DNA from: CAJQQK01 sp049116495
GTDB lineage: Bacteria > Pseudomonadota > Alphaproteobacteria > Rhizobiales > Hyphomicrobiaceae
Direction of reading: 5' to 3'
DNA length: 55,069 nt
Assembly (NCBI GenBank): GCA_049116495.1
Contig: JAGDYV010000138.1
Coordinates: forward strand, 1 to 55,069
Position 1 is the first letter of the stretch; every line of letters starts with the position of its first letter. The notes beneath the pieces were generated by a model. That model did not search any database. It worked only from the letters and a program-made list of their open reading frames with translations, and was not told the DNA's origin. Positions 50,721-55,069 of the stretch are shown one piece after another. The position numbers and the translations under genes are program-made.

Positions 50721-50986
50721 CTGTCAATCCATTCCTATTGCTCTCGCCACGCAAGATACGACCACCATAGCAAACATTGTGACCTCGGTCGGCATGCAAG
50801 CGTGCTGCCGACACCATCGGCAAGACGAATAGAGAGCGTATCGAACCCGACGCTTGGCGCTGCCCTTGCCTTGGCCTCTGCCAAGAAGAGATGAACCGTG
50901 AGCGCCCAGGCGCCACAAATTTCACGTGATCCGAACGCCATTCCCGCATACGCTACGGCCACGAGCAACGAACAGGCAGACCAACC

Positions 50987-52051
50987 ATGAGCACACCGGC
51001 GCGCGATCGCGCGGCAATGGCCAACGACCCGGCGATCTGTGACCTGCGCAGCGACACCGTCACCCGACCTGATGAAGGCATGCGCGCCGCGATGGCCGGC
51101 GCCGCCGTCGGCGACGATGTCTACGGTGACGACCCGACCGTTGCTGCCCTCGAAACCCTCGCCACCCGCCTGCTCGGCAAGGAACAAGCCGCGTTTTTCC
51201 CGTCCGGCACGCAAAGCAATCTGGCTGCGATGCTCGCCCATTGCGGGCGCGGCGACGAAGTCATCACCGGAAACGGCTATCACGTCCTTGCCAGCGAAGG
51301 TGTCGGCATCTCCGTGCTCGGCGGCGTCGCGATCTGCGGCCTGCCGCTCGAGACAGACGCTTCCCTCGCGCCTGATCGCATTGCTGCCGCGATCAAACCG
51401 GACGACTCTCACGCCCCCGTTTCGCGCCTGCTCTGCCTCGAAAACACCCACAAAGGCACCGCCATCCCGCTGGCGGCTATGCAGGCGGCCAGTGCCGTTG
51501 CCCGCGAGCGCGGCCTTGCCGTGCATCTTGACGGCGCCCGCCTGTTCAACGCCACCGCCGCGCTCGACATCGAACCGGCCGCCCTCGCCGCGACCGGCGA
51601 TACCGTCTCGCTGTGCCTCTCGAAAGGCCTCGGCACGCCCGCCGGAACGCTGCTGCTCGGCCCTGAAGATGTCCTGAAGCGGGCGCGGCGTTGGCGCAAG
51701 GTGCTCGGCGGCGGCATGCGTCAGTCCGGCATTCTCGCCGCTGCCGGCATTTATGCGCTTGAGAACAACGTGACGCGCCTTCGCGACGACCATCACCGCG
51801 CCGCAACCCTCGCCCAGCATCTCATTGACCTCGATGCCGGCGATCCTGCGCATCCAACCCGCTCTGAGACCTGCATGGTGTTCTTCACGCCGGCCGTCGC
51901 CGACCACATGGCCTACCGCGCGGCGATGGCCGATCAGGGCATTCTGCTCGGCGGCCGCGATCCGACCATCCGCCTCGTCCTCCACAAGGACATCGACGAC
52001 GCCAAGCTCGATCGAATCTGTTCGGCGTTTTCGGCGGTGTCCCGGAGGTAG
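50987..52051 (+). CDS. Threonine aldolase-family PLP enzyme
   Basis: The 354-residue protein has the beta-eliminating lyase/threonine aldolase marks: DLRSDTVTRPDEGMRAAMAGAAVGDDVYGDDPTV at the N-terminus, AAFFPSGTQSNLAAML, LENTHKGTAIPLAAM, HLDGARLFNA (Asp182 holding the PLP pyridine), and the PLP Lys213 in CLSKGLGTPAG. The GDDVYGDDP block identifies the low-specificity L-threonine aldolase group, which splits L-threonine/allo-threonine to glycine and acetaldehyde. It is cytoplasmic. The 266 bases upstream show no gene that I can support and presumably contain its promoter and that of the divergent SDR. Confidence 0.92.
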   Translation: MSTPARDRAAMANDPAICDLRSDTVTRPDEGMRAAMAGAAVGDDVYGDDPTVAALETLATRLLGKEQAAFFPSGTQSNLAAMLAHCGRGDEVITGNGYHVLASEGVGISVLGGVAICGLPLETDASLAPDRIAAAIKPDDSHAPVSRLLCLENTHKGTAIPLAAMQAASAVARERGLAVHLDGARLFNATAALDIEPAALAATGDTVSLCLSKGLGTPAGTLLLGPEDVLKRARRWRKVLGGGMRQSGILAAAGIYALENNVTRLRDDHHRAATLAQHLIDLDAGDPAHPTRSETCMVFFTPAVADHMAYRAAMADQGILLGGRDPTIRLVLHKDIDDAKLDRICSAFSAVSRR

Positions 52052-52180
52052 TGAAAAACGCGCGACCGCAAGTCCCGGCAAGTCCAACTGCTGCTCTTGT
52101 TTGTTCGCCCCCAAGGCCATTAAACGGGCCTCATTCCTCGCTTACGATTCAAAGATATTTTGCGTGTGGGGGAATTGCAA

Positions 52181-52495
52181 ATGCATGAATGCGAAAATGA
52201 AAAATGCCCGAACAATGCCGTTCCGAATTGGGAAAAGGTCATTGTTGGTCTATTGGTAGGCGCGATTATCTTTACACCGAATGTATTTAGTGTCATTTCA
52301 CAAGTCAGCGGTGAATTGACCGCGAACGCGGCCCCCGTTGCAACGCTACTATTTGGGCTACCGCTCCTGTTAGTATTGATATTGTCTACTTTTGTAGTCT
52401 CTAGACTAGCATATTCGAGTATTTTAGAGGCAGCTCTGACGGCTGCCGGATTACCGGCCATCATGGCCACTATGTTGAATATTAAATTTCCTTGA
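52181..52495 (+). CDS. Small AT-rich hypothetical membrane protein
   Basis: The 104-residue frame starts at ATG 52181 behind GGGGGA; the in-frame TTG at 52160 is less likely. It begins MHECENEKCPNN, a short Cys-containing segment. Two hydrophobic segments follow (EKVIVGLLVGAIIFTPNVFSVI and VATLLFGLPLLLVLILSTFVVSRLAY), then a short amphipathic end. The DNA is clearly more AT-rich than the flanking genes, so it may be a transferred gene. I do not recognise a family. An antisense frame at 52120-52557 covers it but lacks support. Confidence 0.5.
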   Translation: MHECENEKCPNNAVPNWEKVIVGLLVGAIIFTPNVFSVISQVSGELTANAAPVATLLFGLPLLLVLILSTFVVSRLAYSSILEAALTAAGLPAIMATMLNIKFP

Positions 52496-52613
52496 GCAAA
52501 AACAATCGCGTGAATAACCATAGTGTACGCCGAATTTTGGCCTATGTAAGAGCGCATGTGCCGCGATAAGAGTAGATCAGTTTATATATTGACGATGGAC
52601 CCTGGAGGCCGCC

Positions 52614-53114
52614 ATGCTCAGCACAATACGGCTGTCGATAATGCTATTTGCAGTCCTCTCAGTCTCAGCGATTGCAAACGGCGACGCGCCGACAGGACAA
52701 CTCATAAGAAGTATCAAACTAGATGATAAGCCGGCCGTTCCGGGCGGCAATTATGACAAATTCGGGTGGAGCGCAGCCGCCAAGCTGACTTACAAAGCCT
52801 TGGTGCCGAAAGGGTTGAGGAGTACCGCGGTCGTTTACGTGCATCATCTTCCTGCAAATGTTCCGCCAAGAGATGCACTCACGGCAATGCACGACGGGTT
52901 TGCATCCGGCAGGTTGAAATGGGCAAGGATCGGAGAAACCAGCGGTATGTTGGAAGTGCCACCGGGTTTAACGCTGGTCAACCCGGAGAAAGCAGCCGCG
53001 CAAGCGCGCCGATATCGAATTGTTTCTTTTGCGCGAGATCTATTGCCTGGCCACGATACGGGTGCGGAAAAGTGGGTCACATTTGCCATAAAGCGTTCAA
53101 CACCTGAAAATTAA
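52614..53114 (+). CDS. Secreted hypothetical protein
   Basis: The 166-residue protein starts at ATG 52614 after a good TGGAGG. Residues 1-22 form a signal peptide (MLSTIRLSIMLFAVLSVSAIA). The mature part has a basic stretch, mixed strands (STAVVYVHHLPANVPPRDAL) and GMLEVPPGLTLVNPEKAA, with no cysteine and no named motif. The base composition is intermediate to AT-rich. No neighbouring gene is operonic with it. I do not recognise a family, but the export signal and Shine-Dalgarno make it a real gene with moderate confidence. Confidence 0.6.
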   Translation: MLSTIRLSIMLFAVLSVSAIANGDAPTGQLIRSIKLDDKPAVPGGNYDKFGWSAAAKLTYKALVPKGLRSTAVVYVHHLPANVPPRDALTAMHDGFASGRLKWARIGETSGMLEVPPGLTLVNPEKAAAQARRYRIVSFARDLLPGHDTGAEKWVTFAIKRSTPEN

Positions 53115-53223
53115 AACGACCGTAAAGGGCGCCTGTCGGATACTTTCTCGTTCGACGACAACCGCGGCCGAACTTCTCATAGTTGTCCGACGTACAACGC
53201 TTGCAATGACGATGCTACACCAA

Positions 53224-54054
53224 CTAACGCTTCGCCTTCGCAAAAGCCGCATTCGCCTGCGCCGCTGACACCATGCCGTCCCGCGCCGCGATGCCCACCG
53301 GCGGCGCCTTGACGATGATCTGTTTCAATTGCGCCATGCCGCGCGCCGGCTCCACGGCGAGCGCACGGGCTGCGGCGGCCGCCACAATCAACGCGGCATC
53401 ACCGGACGCCAACGGCACACCGCCCGAACCTCCCGAGACGGTCACATCAACAGTAGCCCGCCCACGGTTGGCGGTCTCCGCATCACCCGTGACCACAATG
53501 GCATTGCCGGCACCAAGCACGCCCTTGTAGACCGCTGACTTGTCGAGTTCCTTGCTGCCATCGCCGGCCGGGATGACAAACAAGCGATCGCCGAATCGAC
53601 GAATGGCTTCAACCAGGATCGGCCAATCGGGCCGATTCGTATCGGCCGCCTGCCACACCACGATCCGCGTCGGCGTTCGACTGACGAACGCCATCATGTG
53701 GCCGAACGCTTGGGGATCGCCCAACCGTTCCTTGACGATCACCAATTGCGCTGCCGGCGCCAACGTCGCCAGCGTGATGGCCGCCTCGGTGCCGGGACCG
53801 GTTTCGGCAAACGGCGCCGGATCGCCATCGGAGAAATCCCAGCTGATCAAGACGCCTTCGCCGTCCCGCGCCAGCCGATGTTTCAGTTCGGGAAGGCGAT
53901 AGTCGATACCTGGCCCGAGCAGCGCCACGGCGACGCCACCTGGCGGGCTCAGTCCGGGCGGCACAGGCGGCTCGTTCGCCACTGCCTCCCCGCACAGTAC
54001 CGCGGCCGCGAGCACTGCTATTCGCGCTCGGCCTATCGCCCTAACCCGCCACAT
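53224..54054 (-). CDS. Secreted subtilase-fold pseudoprotease
   Basis: The 276-residue protein starts at ATG 54054, inside the end of mobB (14-base overlap). Residues 1-26 are a signal peptide. The rest aligns by motif with S8 subtilases, but every catalytic position has changed: the Asp site reads LLGPGID (Gly47 for Asp), the HGT site reads GPGTEAA (Pro87 for His), the oxyanion Asn reads PAGDGS (Asp165), and the GTS site reads GVPLASG (Pro214 for Ser). The surrounding scaffold strands (VAVALLGPGIDYRLPEL, LAPAAQLVIVKERLG, DRLFVIPAG, SGDAALIVAAAAARAL) are preserved. It cannot be a subtilisin-type protease as read; a binding role is more likely. It follows mobAB on the same strand. Confidence 0.72.
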   Translation of the reverse strand: MWRVRAIGRARIAVLAAAVLCGEAVANEPPVPPGLSPPGGVAVALLGPGIDYRLPELKHRLARDGEGVLISWDFSDGDPAPFAETGPGTEAAITLATLAPAAQLVIVKERLGDPQAFGHMMAFVSRTPTRIVVWQAADTNRPDWPILVEAIRRFGDRLFVIPAGDGSKELDKSAVYKGVLGAGNAIVVTGDAETANRGRATVDVTVSGGSGGVPLASGDAALIVAAAAARALAVEPARGMAQLKQIIVKAPPVGIAARDGMVSAAQANAAFAKAKR

Positions 54055-54598
54055 CGCATGCACTTTCGCCCGCATCGATTGCAAACGCCTCGACGACAAA
54101 GTCCGCGATTGCGCCGACATCGTCGAGTTTGAAGACCGGCACCTTGGCGCCCTCAACTGCATAGTCGGCCGCAATCGCAACGACCCTATCATCGCGCTCA
54201 GCCAGCCCGGCGCCCGGTTCGCTGCCACGCCGCCGCGCCTCGATTTTTGGGATCGGTTGCGATTTGTATCCCTCGACCACGATCAGGTCGCACGGTTCCA
54301 GCTGCGCCACCACGTCGGCAAAATCCGGCTCCGGCCCTTCGGTCATCAGCGCCCAGCGTTTTTGCGAAACGACAGCAACCTGCGCCGCCCCTGCCGCACG
54401 ATGGCGTGCACTATCGGTGCCTTCTTCGTCGAGCCGCAACGCATGATGCGCATGCTTGATCGTCGCGATGCGCAGGCCGCGCCGCGTCAATTCCTCGACA
54501 AGGCGCACCGCCAGCGTCGTCTTGCCGGAGTTCTTCCAACCGACAATGCCGATGATTGGCTGGCGCGCCGCGATGTTTGATACCTGTTCCAAGTTCAT
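54041..54598 (-). CDS. mobB: Molybdopterin-guanine dinucleotide biosynthesis protein B
   Basis: The 185-residue protein has a Walker A GWKNSGKT (20-27), a TIKHAHH segment after it and LIVVEGYKSQPIPKIEARR, the standard MobB blocks. MobB is a GTP-binding accessory factor that helps MobA attach GMP to molybdopterin for bis-MGD enzymes. The ATG follows the mobA TAG immediately, so the two are one operon. The end overlaps the start of the pseudo-subtilase by 14 bases. Confidence 0.93.
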   Translation of the reverse strand: MNLEQVSNIAARQPIIGIVGWKNSGKTTLAVRLVEELTRRGLRIATIKHAHHALRLDEEGTDSARHRAAGAAQVAVVSQKRWALMTEGPEPDFADVVAQLEPCDLIVVEGYKSQPIPKIEARRRGSEPGAGLAERDDRVVAIAADYAVEGAKVPVFKLDDVGAIADFVVEAFAIDAGESACDVAG

Positions 54599-55069
54599 CT
54601 AACTTTCGATCAGCCGGCGCGCTTCATCGAGTTCCTCCGGCGTGTTGGCGTTGAAAAACGGGTCAACGGATTGACCACCGATCTCCATATCAACGAAATC
54701 AACCGGCAGCGTACCATGCCAGTCGGTCCAGCGCAGGACTTTGCGAATTCCGTCATCCCTGAGCGCTGCCTCGAGATCATCATGGTGCGCGACCGGCCAG
54801 AGCCCGATCACGGGGTGCAGATGACCGCCCGAACGCGCGATCGCGATGCCGCCCGGATTGGCTTCGGCAACCTCGCGCAGACGTGCCACCAGATCGAGCG
54901 GCAGGAACGGTGCATCCGTCGATGCCGTTGCAATGAAGCGCGCATTCGTATCTTCCCGAGCCCAGCGCATGCCTGCGAGCACCCCTGCCAATGGCCCGAC
55001 ATTGCCATCGACCGTATCGGCGACAACCGGCAGCCCGAACGCACTGAACCGCGCCGCATCGCCATTGGC
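54599..55069 (-). CDS. mobA: Molybdenum cofactor guanylyltransferase MobA, C-terminal part (cut by window edge)
   Basis: About 156 residues are present; the N-terminus with the GTP-binding G-rich loop lies right of the window. The visible part shows VADTVDGNVGPLAGVLAGMRWA, FIATASTDAPFLPLDLVARL (metal/GTP-binding Asp), HPVIGLW, and DPFFNANTPEELDEARRL at the end, all MobA marks. The enzyme transfers GMP from GTP to molybdopterin. It is followed directly by mobB. Confidence 0.93.
   Translation of the reverse strand, partial: ANGDAARFSAFGLPVVADTVDGNVGPLAGVLAGMRWAREDTNARFIATASTDAPFLPLDLVARLREVAEANPGGIAIARSGGHLHPVIGLWPVAHHDDLEAALRDDGIRKVLRWTDWHGTLPVDFVDMEIGGQSVDPFFNANTPEELDEARRLIES

Noticed and set aside
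50735..52120. A 461-residue open frame antisense to the threonine aldolase gene
   Set aside because: The opposite strand has an unambiguous PLP enzyme with all catalytic residues; this frame shows no domain.
52120..52557. A 145-residue open frame antisense to the small membrane protein gene
   Set aside because: No ribosome-binding site or motif; the plus-strand frame has a Shine-Dalgarno and coherent membrane helices.

Overview
The window is a stretch of high-GC bacterial chromosome with densely packed genes on both strands. The gene types point to an alphaproteobacterium with a heterotrophic, aerobic, amino-acid/ureide and acyl-CoA based metabolism: a TRAP transporter, two HyuA/HyuB pairs, several acyl-CoA dehydrogenases, phytanoyl-CoA-type dioxygenase, PilZ/GGDEF signalling, and small Arg/Cys-rich secreted proteins. 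This assignment is an inference; there is no rRNA or complete tRNA here to settle it. I see no insertion sequence, prophage or CRISPR array.

Region 1 (1-23047) is mostly a catabolic district for cyclic ureides and N-carbamoyl compounds. It holds two hydantoinase/oxoprolinase pairs (a cut hyuA plus hyuB at the left edge, and hyuAB at 16328-19970), an N-carbamoylsarcosine-amidase-like cysteine hydrolase, a D-hydantoinase/dihydropyrimidinase-like amidohydrolase, an N-carbamoyl-D-amino acid amidase, an allantoinase-type (PuuE-like) deacetylase, and a TRAP uptake system. Two paralogous flavin dehydrogenases, a 2-oxoglutarate oxygenase, an LLM flavin oxidoreductase, a GMC oxidoreductase and an SCP-x-type thiolase accompany them. 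A small AT-rich patch (4235-5800) with a methyltransferase gene and a possible tmRNA-tail fragment interrupts the district and looks foreign.

Region 2 (23057-28575) is a compact seven-gene locus around a divergent promoter. To the left run a K+-channel/RCK protein, DUF2491, DUF350, a DUF1190 lipoprotein and a glutathionylspermidine-synthase-type ATP-grasp ligase. To the right run DUF2170 and PspA/IM30. It matches the gene content of E. coli yjfIJKLMC with an added ion channel, and is the most interesting functional system in the window: an envelope-associated PspA system coupled to an amide ligase of unknown product.

Region 3 (28742-44081) has an orphan SsuA/Thi5-type binding protein, a catabolic run (MmgE/PrpD protein, arylformamidase-like hydrolase, class III CoA-transferase, 2-hydroxyacid dehydrogenase), a c-di-GMP pair (PilZ protein plus a diguanylate cyclase with three near-identical PAS repeats), soluble transhydrogenase, a PhyH-type dioxygenase with an aldo/keto reductase, and two adjacent acyl-CoA dehydrogenases.

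Region 4 (44082-55069) has an intergenic block of short inverted repeats, an AidB-like acyl-CoA dehydrogenase, a dienelactone-hydrolase-like enzyme, a HipB/HipA toxin-antitoxin pair with an operator-rich promoter, an SDR, a threonine-aldolase-type enzyme, two AT-rich small unknown genes, a subtilase-fold protein that has lost every catalytic residue, and mobB plus a cut mobA at the right edge.
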